Notes: generated by a model not told the origin, from the sequence alone. DNA of 64,000 bases from Euclidia mi (GCA_944739405.2 OX123190.2:65367805-65431804), one strand, 5' to 3'. Shown: positions 44,156 through 54,753, counted from the first letter of the stretch. Numbers and translations: made by a program.

Positions 44156-44828
44156 CGTCTGAAGTATGTGGTGTGATCAAGAGAAGGAAAATACGAAAGG
44201 TTAAGAATACATGGTGGGACAAGGATGTACAATCAGCAGTGTCAGAGAAGAAGAAAGCTTGGTCAGATTGGTTGGCTGCCAGAGCAAATGAAAGAATGGG
44301 AAAAGCAACGAGTGTAGACATAGATGAAGCAAGAAAAGAGTTTGTTAGGTCAAAAAGAATAGTGAAAGAAATGGTTAAAAGGAAAAAAGAGGAAAAGAAT
44401 GATGAGTTTGATAGCAGATTATCTGACGATTGCCAGAGGAACATTAAGTTTTTCTAGAAATCCGTTCGTGCAGTTTGAGGAAGAACTCAATCCTCAGAAC
44501 ACACATCTATCAGAGACGAGAATGGAAAGATAGTAAATGATGAATCGTGCGTGCTGAAAAGATGGAGAGAGTATTTTGAAAGTTTATTTGAAATATCGGC
44601 GATAGAGACACCGATAGCTGAATTGAATGGTAACGATAGCAATGATTAATTAGTGGATGAGATCGTGAAGCCACTAGAAAGTATGAAAGTAGGTAAGGCT
44701 GCAGGATATGATAGGATTACAGTCGAAATGCTAAAGGACAGGGCATCATAGTTGGTCAGTTGCAGCGGTTATATAACTTGTGCTGGAGCACCGGCTGAGT
44801 ACCTAATGACTGGGCCACAGCTGTAGTT
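44110..44828 (+). pseudogene. LINE L linker between endonuclease and reverse transcriptase
   Basis: The frame 44110-44457 reads NTWWDKDVQSAVSEKKKAWS and EFVRSKRIVKEMVKRKKEEK, the basic W-W-x-x-(D/E) linker that follows the endonuclease in this kind of element. From 44458 to 44800 frames are broken (stops in all three), though SETRMER and KPLESMKVGKAAGYDR are still visible, the latter the start of the reverse transcriptase fingers. Confidence 0.7.
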
Positions 44829-46213
44829 GTGTCTCTTTATAAAGGAAAAGGCTCGCAACAAGATTGCAAAAACTATAGAGGCATTAGCCTTCTCAGCATT
44901 GTTGGCAAATTGTATGCAAAGGTACTTATTGAAAGAGTTATGGAAGTAACCGACAAGAAAATATGGGATGTTCAAGCGGGATTCCGAAAGGGTATGGGAT
45001 GCATGGATCAGGTTTTTTCCTTGCGAAGCATAGCCGAAAAGTTTTTGGCCAAAGATCAAAAGGTCTATTGCGCATTCGTGGATTTGGAAAAGGCTTACGA
45101 TAAAGTGGTGAGGAATGAAATGTGGTCGGTGCTGTCAATGAATGGGGTAGACAGCAGCCTCATTCGAGCTCTGACCCCCCCAATCCCTTTATGAGGATTC
45201 TAGAGCTTGTGTGAGGATAAATAGGGCATACACTGACTGGTTTACCATCGAGAATGGTGTTAGACAGGGATGTGTAGCGTCGCCGGGGCTGTTTAACCTC
45301 TTCATGGACAGTTGTTTGCAAGATTTAAAACATAGTGACTGTGGATTAAGGATGAATGGATTACTCGTCAAATGCCTCCTTAATGCTGATGATCAGGTAA
45401 TACTTGCATCTTCAGCGGAGGAGTTGCAGAAGATGGTAGCAATCATGCATGGTGCGTTAGAGAGGAAAGGAATGGAAGTGAGTGTAAGAAAAACGAAAGT
45501 TATGGTTTATGAAAAGGGGGAATGCGTTACGGCTTGTAGTGTTTTGATCGATGAACAGCGAGTGGAACAAGTGAATGAGTTTGTTTACTTAGGTACGTTG
45601 TTTACAAGAGATGGTAAGAATGAAGAAGATATTGAAAGGAGAGTTAATGCAGGTAATAGTGTGAATGGAGCTCTGAAAGCGTTTATGAACAGTCAAAACG
45701 TGTCCAAAAATGCACGTTTGGCTGTACAGAGAGATGTGTTAGTGCCTACCCTTATGTATGGTAATGAAAGTTGGGTATGGCAGAAGAGATTTGAAAGTAA
45801 AATAAACGCTGTAGAAATGAGAGCACTGAGAAGTATTTGTGGTGTGTCTTTGACCGACAGAGTAAAGAATTGTGTGATACGAGAGTGGTGTGGGGTAAAA
45901 GAAGATGTAGTGACAAGCATTGAGAAAGGCATGTGAAGATGGTTTGGGCACATGGAGAGGATGGATGACGATAGACTGACAAAGAAGATATATAAGGCAA
46001 GTGTGAATGGAACAGGACAAAGGGGGAAGACCTAGGCGGACGTTCTCTGACCAGATTGGAGACATCCTGAAAAAAGGACAAGTCAGAAGTACCCTTAACA
46101 GAAGAGCATGCATGAGAAACTTGATGGGAGTGAGTGAAGCAAGTGAGGTATGTCAGGATCGTTGCAAATGGCGTTCCGTAGTCTCTGCCTACCCCTCCGG
46201 GAAACAGGCGTGA
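44829..46213 (+). pseudogene. LINE L reverse transcriptase and C-terminal region
   Basis: Motifs in order: VSLYKGKGSQQDCKNYRGIS, VQAGFRKGMGCMDQVF, CAFVDLEKAYDKV (motif A aspartate present), frameshift in a C-run at ~45175, NGVRQGCVASPGLFNLF (motif B), and CLLNADDQVILAS, where the tyrosine of YADD is asparagine. Then VSVRKTKVMV, VYLGTLFTRDGKNEEDIE and LMYGNESWVW. After a stop at 45934 come RWFGHMERMDDDRLTKKIYK and GRPRRTFSDQI. So the polyprotein was one frame, now broken at least three times. Confidence 0.85.
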
Positions 46214-46442
46214 GTCTATGTATGTATGTATTTGTGGTACGAAACTCATATGGCATAATTTAAAATAACACCTGCACTACAATTTAAAATAAAGTACACC
46301 AGCCCAGTAGTCACATTAAACTAGAATAATCCAATTTGTTTCAATGGGGGTTTTAATTTTAATAAGAGTTTTAGTTTGATTTTGATTGATGCCTTTCAAT
46401 GGGGGTCAGCACTGATACGGCAGCTCCAGAAAATTGTCCGTC

Positions 46443-47325
46443 TGTGTTTTTAGGGTTCCGTACCTAAAAGGTAAACACGAGACCCTATTACTAAACCTCC
46501 GCTATCTGCGCGTCTTTCTGTCACCAGGCTGTATCTCTTAAACCGTGATAGCTAGAAAGCTGAAATTTTCACAAATTATGGTTTTCCGTTGCCGCTATAA
46601 CAACAAATTTTAAAATAAAAAATTAATCCATACAATAAACGTTTTTTTTTTCGTATTTTCTTGCTCAATATTACAAACGGTAACAGGTAGACGCTTAAAA
46701 TTTTCACAGAATATTTAGTTCTATATTACCTTTCAAAATAAATATCTTCCTCCTAGCGTTACCCCAGTTTCAATCCGCGGTCCGCTTTCTAGTCTGACCA
46801 GATTTGGCTGAATATTAGCTTTTCCACAGAGCGACTGCCTGTCTGACTTCGGCAACCCGAAGGGATAGCGATATTCCATGGTTAAGACTAATGTCAGTTT
46901 ATTTTAGAGGTAATGACGCCCTATAACGACTGCCATAGATCTTCATGACAGCCGGGACCGGCGGCTTAACATGCTCTCCGAGGCATGTGACAAGCGATAA
47001 TTAACAATTCAATACGCACATAACTCCGAAAAGTTAGTGGTGCGTGCCGTAGACTCGAACCCGATACCCTCTGCATGGCAGTCCGTTGTTATCTCCCCTA
47101 GGCTATCGCTTCCTTACCTTTCAAAATAAATAATTAAATAAAAATAAAGTAAATATTAAAATAGGGGCTCCCATACAATAAACGTAATTTTAAGCAATTT
47201 TTACACGATCTTAATAAACAGGTACAAACTTTAAAAAATATTTAAGTTTACATACAACAAACGATATTCTTTTATTATGATGGTACGGCACCCTTCGTGC
47301 GCGAGTCCAACTCGCACTTGGTTTT
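46443..47325 (+). mobile_element. GGGTTCCGT-headed element, interrupted by a SINE
   Basis: Begins GTGTTTTTAGGGTTCCGTAC and ends CACCCTTCGTGCGCGAGTCC, AACTCGCACTTGGTTTTTG. These are the two ends of an abundant lepidopteran non-autonomous DNA element as I recall it. An S2 SINE sits inside (46745-47113) with a 19-bp target-site duplication, so the host element is ~495 bases without it. Confidence 0.65.
46726..47132 (-). mobile_element. tRNA-derived SINE (family S2) with 19-bp target-site duplication
   Basis: Read on the minus strand: GCGATAGCCTAGGGGAGATA (A-box side), GGGTATCGGGTTCGAGTCTA (B box), AGTTATGTGCGTATTGAATT, then the 3' part with ATCCCTTCGGGTTGCCGAAG and GGGGTAACGCTAGGAGGAAG. TTACCTTTCAAAATAAATA flanks it at 46726-46744 and 47114-47132. 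About 370 bases long. Other copies are at 60835 and 38438. Confidence 0.9.
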
Positions 47326-48104
47326 TGTTTAGCGTATATGTACGAATCTGTACATATCAGACAGATGTTTGAACCTGACGCATACGAAGCCCCGCCTGGT
47401 GAAATAAAATTTATCGAACACCCTTATTGTTTCAATTCCCATTTAAATATTTTTTGACAATATATTAGCTCTTTCACTCAGCCACTGACTGCCGTCTACA
47501 CAACACAACCTAAAGGAATAACAATATTTCATTTTCAAACCAGAGTCGGGCAATTCGAGTCCACATAAAGGCCGTAAAAGATCTGAAACCCAGAAGAAAT
47601 CGACGACTTAGCGAACTCTCTGAGTGACGGGGTCAGGTAGACTATCGGCAGTTAAATACTTCTAAAAGGTATTGATGACATGCTTTTTACTGAAACACAA
47701 TACGTCACGTAGCCGTTGGTCTCCTCACTGCCCACTGATATATTTCAGCTTAAATATCGATCGTCGAATAACATGTCATCATACCTAGTCATACATGCAT
47801 TGTCCTATTTGAGATCCAAAACCTTTTCAACTGATTATGTCAAAATATTCAAAATATGGACATCAATCCTTACTTTATGAGATCTTTGCAAAAACTCAAA
47901 CAATGACAAGCAGTAACCTGAGCGATGCCTTGATGGTTACAAAGAACATATTTCTTTTACATGATTAAACATTGAATCACAGGCTATTGTAATTTCTCTT
48001 GGTCATAACATCCAATAGCAGTAACGTATCACACAATCTCTTGAAGCGAACGTCTCGTAAATCAAGCGACTCTCTATACTGCGCACTCTAGAAACGTAAA
48101 GGAG
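47326..48104. other. Non-coding stretch
   Basis: No ORF or repeat recognised. Confidence 0.4.
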
Positions 48105-48353
48105 TCATTCGCACGAGAGATTTTTAAGGCACGTTAAAAAGCGTTCAAATAGAACAAATGCATTCCCTAGTAAACGTTCACACGACAGAGGTTTTAAAAT
48201 GCAACGCTTTGTCAGCCCTGAACCTTATGCGTTAAATGGAATACACCTCATAGAACTGGACGCAAAAGTGATTTTAAAGCGCTCTCGTCGATAGTGCCAA
48301 CGCCAGAGTTGTCGCTTTTTTAACGTGCTTTAATAAAGCTCTCGTGTGAATGA
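48105..48353. mobile_element. MITE with ~40-bp terminal inverted repeats
   Basis: Left end TCATTCGCACGAGAGATTTT then TAAGGCACGTTAAAAAGCG. Right end CGCTTTTTTAACGTGCTTTA then ATAAAGCTCTCGTGTGAATGA is its complement, with a few changes. Total ~249 bases, no coding content. Target-site duplication not resolved. The superfamily is unknown. Confidence 0.85.
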
Positions 48354-48539
48354 GGCCTAAATCTAACATCAATCAACTTTTACTGCGGTGTACCGACCAT
48401 CCACCATCGTGTTGAGCCCTCGCGTAAAATAAAAGGACACATAATATTTTCTTGGGTTTACGCGAATGTTACACATTGAAATTAAACTACAGTTTACGGA
48501 TTTTATCGCGTTATATTACTTTCACTAGTTATTTGTTAT

Positions 48540-49570
48540 TACATTTAAACCGAAAGATCTAGAAACTTCATTTTTATTACTAGCCGACGTTTCGAATTCT
48601 TTACAGGATTCATGTTCACGGCAGACTGAGGTTATATTTGTCTTTGTCTTGAATTTAAAAGTTATCTCAAAGTACCCGAACATTTTCCAACTATTGGTGT
48701 TACTATCTACGCAGAATGTGCTCACTGTGTCTTGATGTCTTCTGGTGACTTTGTCCTTTTTGGGTTTCATTAGGCTGATAACAGGGTCCCAAGCTGGAGG
48801 TACATTCCAACCATCTTCCCTATTGAAATTAGGATGTTTTTTAATTTCAATAGCTTCACGTATCATTCTTGGAATAAAGCGGTGTTATTTTGCGAGTATC
48901 TGTGGTTTATCAAATCGCAGGTAATGGTTGGTTCCTTGTTCTACATGTTCACACACAGCAGACTTCGTCGAGCGTTTGTGTTTAATGTCAGCTATATGTT
49001 CCTTTAGTCGAATGCCTATGTTTCTCTTGGTTTGTCCAATGTATGAGAGCCCACCCTCACAGTCTATCATGTAAACCCCGGCCTCTTGTAAGGGTAACTG
49101 ACTCTGGCAGATGGTAATAATTGGCTTATCTTCGTTGGCGGCTTGTAGAAAGTTTTGATTGAAGCTCGCTTCAAGATGTAGCCAATCTTGTCGGTCACGC
49201 CCTTGATGTATGGGAGGACAGCAGGTTGTCTCTCTACTGTGGCTGGCTTGTTTTTCGGGGATCTGTGACGTTGGCGCGGTGGTCGGAGCTTGTTGTCTTG
49301 CAGAACTTGCTTGACATGTTGAAGCTCGGCGTCCAGGTGTTTCTTGTCACAGATCCCCCGGGCTCTCTGAAACATTCACTCCCACGGTAGCTAACTGTTT
49401 AGGATGGTGGTGAGATTCACCGTTTAAGTACCTATTTGTATGTGTCTTTTTCCTATACACAGTGTGGCTCAAAGAGTTGTTTTTGTTCCTGATAACAAGT
49501 ACATCTAGGAAAGCTAAAGAATTGTTTGCCTCTAATTCCATTGTATAATTTGATGTTGTTATGAATAGAA
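48540..49570 (-). pseudogene. Penelope-like linker, GIY-YIG endonuclease and C-terminus
   Basis: Continues the reverse transcriptase in shifted frames: MELEANNSLAFLDVLVIRNK with HTNRYLNGESHHHPKQL (49347-49541), then RARGICDKKHLDAELQHVKQ and LPYIKGVTDKIGYILK (49067-49375), then the endonuclease MIDCEGGLSYIGQTKRNIG with RLKEHIADIKH (48885-49070), and IREAIEIKKHPNFNREDGW (48525-48866). Breaks are near 49565, 49375, 49070 and 48880. The YIGQT and R...EH residues of GIY-YIG nucleases are intact; the initial GIY is inside a frameshift. Confidence 0.85.
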
Positions 49571-50689
49571 TTAAGATGGTCTAGGAATATACACACAAAC
49601 ACTATCTGTTGGTAAAATTGTAAAAGTGTCATCTACATACCGCTTGTAGAACCTCGGTGTGATGGTGGCAGTCTGCAGGGCTCGCGCCTCGAAGTCCTCC
49701 ATGAAGATGTCAGCAACAACAGGCGATACTGGAGAGCCCATTGCTACACCGTCTACTTGTATGTAGTATTTCTCATCCCATAGCAGATAGCCGGTTGTTA
49801 AGCAGTGTTTCAATATTTCTGCATATTCCTCGGGCATGTTGTTCTCTATTAGCTTCCTCCTAGTTATTTCAATACAGTCATGTGCTGGTAAGCATGTAAA
49901 TAATGACTGTACATCAAAACTAACCATAGTTTCCTTGTCAGAGAGATGTAGGTGTTTTATTTCACTGACAAAATGGTAGGAATCCTTTACATGCGCTCTC
50001 GTCTTGCCTCTGAGTGGCGAGAGAATCTTCGCAATGTGTTGAGCCAATCTGTAGGTTGGCGCCCCTATTTGACTGACTATAGGGCGCAGTGGAGCATTTT
50101 CTTTGTGTATTTTTGGTAGACCATACAATTGAGGAGGTTTTGCACACGATGGTTTTAAGTATTTCACGTCCAGATTCAGTTGTTCGGAGTATTTCTTCAA
50201 AATGTCACTCGTTTGCTTGAGTATTTTGTTGGTAGGGTCTGTCTTAACCAATTTATATGTACTTTCATCCGATAAAAGATTTTCCATTTTTCGTTTATAA
50301 TCGGACGTGTCCATCACTACCGTTGCATTTCCTTTATCTGCTCGAAGTACTGTTAGTCCAGGTCTAGCCCGTAGGTTCTTCAGTGCGAAATACTCTGGTT
50401 TTGGTAGATTCCTTCTCGGCACTGTCGACTGACGCAATACAGCAGAAACGTCCTGACGTATGGCCTCGAAATCTTCCTTACACACATTGTTCTTGACTAG
50501 ACAATCCTCAATGTTGCAAATAATGGTCTCATACGGTATTCTGGATGGAGTTATCGCATAATTTAAACCTCTGCTTAATACTCTTTCGGTGTTTTGATCT
50601 AACGTGTGTTTTGACAGATTGACAACTGTTTGTCTATGATCGACGGACGGTAGCGTGTGATTGGTTCGTGCAAAAACGTTCTGTTTCAT
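49571..50689 (-). pseudogene. Penelope-like reverse transcriptase
   Basis: An open frame of 372 codons from ATG at 50689. Motifs are LRADKGNATVVMDTSDY (N-terminal Penelope-type block), PQLYGLPKIHKENAPLRPIV, MVSFDVQSLFTCLP (motif A), QVDGVAMGSPVSPVVADIFM (motif B) and FYKRYVDDTFTIL (motif C with catalytic YVDD). All three catalytic aspartates are present. The frame is lost about 15 codons after YVDD. This class of reverse transcriptase is related to telomerase and distinct from LINE enzymes. The start is plausible but elements of this class can carry extra upstream sequence. Confidence 0.93.
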
Positions 50690-51035
50690 TTTGTACTGGT
50701 CATTTGATTTTTGTTGTAATTTTTCAAATTTTTCTATTTTGTTACGTTTACACGCGTAATATTTTGAGTTTGTAGATCTTTTGGTTTAAATGTAATAACA
50801 AATAACCAGTGAAAGTAATATAACGCGATAAAATCCGTAAACTGTAGTTTAATTTCAATAAAAGGACACAGTTTACTTGGAACCCTTCCAACTAAGATTG
50901 TTCTCAAATCCTCTTATACTTTTTTATGAGATTGTTCTAGGCTAGAATTAACTTTTTTACTACCTATATGCTTGTAAAAATGGAATAGCGTTCTATATTC
51001 CATTGAGTTAGCATGTCACCTAGTACTAAAGCTTT

Positions 51036-51618
51036 TATAAGCAGCCTTCTTTGTCACTTCGCTGTGGAAATGCAGTTACGCACGTATGTGGGACTTGACG
51101 GCTGGAGTGCAAGGCCGTAATACCCACTAAAACCACAGCGTATACTTCAACGCCATTTTGGGGGCGCCAGGAGGTTGCGTTTGCATTCTACCCTGACACC
51201 CCGGTGGATAGACCGAAGGCCACAACCTCCTTGGCGGCGGATGAAGGTGTTAAGCTCCGCCACTTAAACGCCCAGCGGCTGCAGAGAATAGGGATCGGAT
51301 GGCAACCTGACAATACCGCATCTCCTCTTCCTCTGCGGCCACCGCGACACAATAATGGTGCGCCCCCATTTGGTCGCAGGAGCTAGGGCACGCGGCAACG
51401 CAACACCGACACGCTTCCCGCGACCGCGCCCGACTACGAGGGACAGACCCCCCGCACCCGCACCTTTGGACGCATCCTGCGCAGGCCCCCTCCCAGACCA
51501 CGCGGAGCGTCTACTCCCGGGATCTCTCTTAGCTTCGCCGCGGGTGTCCAAGCCATGGTTACTAAGCCCCCCACCACAACAAGGTGGAGATCCCACGGGC
51601 GATTCTATAAGCAGCCTT
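51036..51618 (-). mobile_element. GC-rich LINE-derived element, copy 2, with target-site duplication
   Basis: TATAAGCAGCCTT at 51036-51048 and 51606-51618 flanks a 557-bp insert. On the minus strand it starts GATCGCCC-like then GTGGGATCTCCACCTTGTTG and has GGATGCGTCCAAAGGTGCGG, TGTCGGTGTTGCGTTGCCGC and CGCAGAGGAAGAGGAGATGC, as in copy 1 (35413). It then has its own 3' part (CGCCCCCAAAATGGCGTTGA). No coding sequence: a short non-autonomous derivative. Confidence 0.85.
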
Positions 51619-52059
51619 AATAATGTCACGTAGTAGGTGATAGCTATGTTTGAAGAAATGCGGCGATATTATGAGTGGGCATAATGATGGCAATATTTAA
51701 TTTTTAACTTTAAATCTAAATAAAATTGAAATCAACTTCATGGAAATTTTCTCTTTGTTATTTTGCGGTAGTAAGCTTTGCAAGTTACTCAACTACAACA
51801 ACTTATAATCCCGCGAATGTTCTGCGTTCCACGTGGTGTAAATATAATATCTAATAGTTAAGATTTAAGCTTCGGCCATTGAACAACCTTTGTTCTAAAC
51901 GTCATACCATGTTATGTCATGCTTCATTGCACAAAATTGTAGAAGCATTATTTTGTAAAGTACTTGAAAATCGTTGCTTCAATGATTTTCTACAACGTTA
52001 ATAATAATCAACTAACACTATACTTTTATTTGATACTGAGAAATAAACATAAATATTAC
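51619..52059. other. Non-coding stretch
   Basis: AT-rich. Nothing recognised. Confidence 0.4.
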
Positions 52060-52136
52060 CTCAACGCCAGGAATGGGTATAGTTGGCACTTCTTTCGTCT
52101 TGATAATCATTGACTCGTAATCTTCCGGCTTAATAT
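52060..52136 (-). CDS. Candidate internal host exon
   Basis: Minus strand: 25 open codons (IKPEDYESMIIKTKEVPT, IPIPGVE) between acceptor TTATTTTGTGCAAAG and donor GAG|GTAATATTT. It starts two bases before a full codon and ends on a codon boundary. The borders and composition are convincing, but the block is short and its phase does not match the candidate exon at 53711-53862 directly. Unrecognised. Confidence 0.4.
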
Positions 52137-52344
52137 CTTTGCACAAAATAAGCGATCAAATAATATTTTCTGCTCTCGTCAAATGATTTCACATTACGAG
52201 GAATATGTATAAATAGAATCGTTCGATACACATATCAGATTCTTTCCTGACTTGTAAATAGCTCTGTATAATATTATAGATATATAATTATATTTTCTTT
52301 TGCTCTAAGTACTGCGGCTTTTTCTGAGTCGTATTTAAAAAAAA

Positions 52345-52453
52345 TATAAATCGGTATTTCAATACGACGATAAGCCACAAACTGATTATGAGGAAGAAGA
52401 TGCACGCATTCCACAAATTTGCTTACTCATGGACCCGCTGTATTCAATATACT
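52345..52453 (+). CDS. Weak candidate exon, plus strand
   Basis: Open for ~36 codons (FQYDDKPQTDYEEEDARIP, CLLMDPLYSIY) and followed by a strong donor ACT|GTAAGTAATT. No clear acceptor upstream. It may be a mobile-element or host coding remnant. Confidence 0.22.
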
Positions 52454-52847
52454 GTAAGTAATTATTGAGCGCATCATTTATTGCTATTGGACAATCATTC
52501 GAAGTATTATTGATACTTGTTAAGAATAACGCAAGCGTTAGTGACAAATGTTATATTTTCGCTTAGTGCAATTAGCATTGAATTTATTTTATCCAATATT
52601 TACTGCTTTGAAACTGTGCAAAGCTTTAAAAGCCATCATTTAATTCTAAAGCAATGCACACACCAAACCATTTATTTGTTTTGAAAATTATTAACGACTG
52701 TTTTTTAAGTATTTAGAGCAGTTGCCTTCACCTGAGGCTCATAATTCAATTTAAAGTTTGCTTATGAGATACTTTAACTGAATTTATTTTGGTTAGGTAA
52801 ACTATCGCTTCCGTCGCGTAGCACTCACACAAAGAAATATAAAAACA

Positions 52848-53055
52848 CTAGAGGGTGCCCACGGCTACGCCCGCAATATTTGTTTATTGTCCCGTTTTGC
52901 CCGAGCCCGTGGGTATTTCGGGAAATTCCTTCTTAGTGCATCCCTGAGGTCCCCAAAAGAACATACATGCCAAATTTCAGCTTTTAGCGCCCAATAGTTT
53001 TAGCTGTAGCTTGTATGTCAGTCAGTCAGTAACGCAAGGATTTTATATATACAGA
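52848..53055 (-). mobile_element. Helitron-like short element, family H1
   Basis: Minus strand: TCTGTATATATAAAATCCTT, GCGTTACTGACTGACTGACA, CGGGCAAAACGGGACAATAA, ending CACCCTCTAG then T. Same length as the other complete H1 copies. Confidence 0.8.
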
Positions 53056-53710
53056 TTCAAATAAAAATAGCATTGTGTCCCGGATAATGATACTTGAGGT
53101 TAAAGACTGATAAGTTGCCTTCCAATCGAAGCAAACAGAAGACAGTTTTAATTCATTATTTTCCTATCCCCAGAAGATCTCAATCCAAATATAAAAGGTA
53201 AAGGAAAATGCGAACTGTTTTATTTCAAATTGAATGTTTCCGTTCGATAATGCTAATGCATTTATAAAGGGAAAAGAAGTATGTTTCTACCTGACTCTCG
53301 ATTGCAACTTTCTTATTTTCAGTTGAGTTGTTTATTTTGTATTTCATTTAATTATTAGGAAACGAAATATATTTTGAATCAAACGGATTTGATTCATGAT
53401 TAAAGTTTCCATTGAGCATGGTGAAATATAAACGATGTAAACAGGGATTTAAGCATTTATGTCATCGATATACCTACTGCTTACATATTATGACGGTTCT
53501 CATCGGTAACAAATTTTCTCTTTAAAGAACGAACGATTAGTTTTTTTGTTAGTGTTAGGACTGGGATAGGCGGGGAAAACTTTTTAGGATGAATATTTTT
53601 AATAGTATTTTTTTATTTCTGCACGTAGAGAGGCTTCTTTTACGTTCTCTGGTGAGGGTGTGTGGTCAACTCTTCAATTGAAGTTTAATTTAAAATATTG
53701 TAATACTCAC
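53056..53710. other. Non-coding stretch
   Basis: AT-rich, likely intronic if the flanking candidate exons are real. Nothing recognised. Confidence 0.4.
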
Positions 53711-53862
53711 ATGACAACACCGCTTTGCACACCTAGAACACTTCCGACATCCGGCACTTGCACGTTGATAGAATAATAAGACTTCGGTGGTATCTGACCT
53801 TCGGCCGGATCCATTTTCACCAACCTTGTGACCTCACTTCTTTTGTCATAAGCTTCAGGATC
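53711..53862 (-). CDS. Candidate internal host exon
   Basis: Minus strand: 50 open codons plus two bases (DPEAYDKRSEVTRLVKMDPA, EGQIPPKSYYSINVQVPD, VGSVLGVQSGVV). Acceptor TTTTCTTGTTCACCAG has a good pyrimidine run, and donor CAT|GTGAGTATT is near consensus. It begins on a codon boundary, matching the end of the candidate exon at 54373-54753. The mix of charged, proline and hydrophobic residues is clearly protein-like. Family not recognised. Confidence 0.6.
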
Positions 53863-54372
53863 CTGGTGAACAAGAAAATACGTATGTACCTGTGCTACAA
53901 ATTTTCAAAAGTGCTCGTGCTTAAACTTTTAGGTATAACCTACACATTATATAGGATTTCTTTATAAAAGTAAGAAATTATTCGAATCTATGTATTTAAT
54001 TTCTCACGCTTAGCTCTCTTAAAAAAGCTTTTTATACCACAAACCAAGTGAACCAATTAAATTTGTATATAGGGAAATAAGACAACAATTCAAAACAAGA
54101 AGAAATTGCTCGCATCTGCAATATTAGGTTCGTAAATAGGTCACAGCTAAGTCGACTAATAATTTATCTAATTTTATCTCTAATCAGATGGCACCGAATG
54201 ACAAACATCGCAAGGTTGCTGTGAAGCAGTAAACACGGGCGTGTTTTGCAAAATTATCATCTCGAATTTATTCGTCGACAATTATAATTAAGGAAGATGC
54301 TCCCAAAGTTTAAATGTCGATATAATTTTGTGATTTAAATTCGGGACGACGGTGAATTATTACATCACTTAC
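53863..54372. other. Non-coding spacer, likely intron
   Basis: AT-rich, 510 bases between two phase-compatible candidate exons. A frame at 53758-53967 on the plus strand is a shadow. Confidence 0.4.
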
Positions 54373-54753
54373 AAGTACAACCGGATTTATCGAGTTAGAG
54401 ATGTCTGTTGAGATTATTTCTCGTAAGTCAATAGATAAAATGGGTGTCGACGCAGATCGTAAAGTTTCGGGCACCAAGTTTTCCAATTCACTTTTTCCGT
54501 CACGTACCAAATTTGCCCAGGCGCCGAGAATACCCCTTAGTCGGGTGATTTTCACACAAAGTCTTAATAGTAAAATACTCTGCAGGTATTAGAACAGATT
54601 ATCAGGTGGCTCAAACTTCAGAGTAAGTTCGTGTTGCGAATATTGTGGCTGTTTCTTGGTGTAGTAATAAGTTAGGAACGAATTAACTTGGCTATTGATA
54701 AAATGTTTTACTAGTTTTATTAAGTTATTTCGATCGAAAGGAACGTGCCAAGT
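54373..54753 (-). CDS. Candidate host exon or decaying gene, one in-frame stop
   Basis: Minus strand: exactly 127 codons between acceptor AATATATTTTTACAG and donor GTACTT|GTAAGTGAT. The frame is open except for one TAA at 54589-54591. Before the stop: DRNNLIKLVKHFINSQVNS and HELTLKFEPPDNLF. After it: YLQSILLLRLCVKITRL, GILGAWANLVRDGKSELENL and PILSIDLREIISTDISN. Leaving the stop aside, both parts are equally protein-like. The stop may be a pseudogene mark, an assembly error or a site of alternative splicing. If unspliced at GTAAGT, the frame runs 23 codons further to a TAA at 54310. Unrecognised. Confidence 0.5.

Larger units (their letters stand above)
43141..46231 (+). mobile_element. Nearly full-length RTE-like LINE (element L), inactive
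   Basis: One non-LTR retrotransposon with a 5' tandem repeat (43141-43292), a GC-richer leader (to ~43478), an endonuclease (43479-44155), a linker (to ~44800), a reverse transcriptase (44829-45936), a C-terminal part (to 46213) and a 3' tail CTCTGCCTACCCCTCCGGGA with (ATGT)n. Several frameshifts and stops. Its 3' end recurs at 26596-26782 and 60383-60545, and its tail is shared with S1 SINEs. Clade assignment to RTE-like is tentative; it differs from the RTE copy at 18894. Confidence 0.85.
48430..50870 (-). mobile_element. Penelope-like retroelement with GIY-YIG endonuclease
   Basis: TAAAAGGACACA at 48430-48441 and 50859-50870 is a 12-bp target-site duplication around a 2417-bp element. The ends are ~88-base inverted arms (48475-48562 and 50771-50858; GATTTTATCGCGTTATATTA in each sense). 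Coding runs right to left: reverse transcriptase, linker, GIY-YIG domain, basic C-terminus. Near the left end the complement has GAATTCGAAACGTCGGCTAG, the motif shared with the units at 10027, 36862 and 60605. Three to four frameshifts make it non-functional, but it is otherwise complete. Confidence 0.92.
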
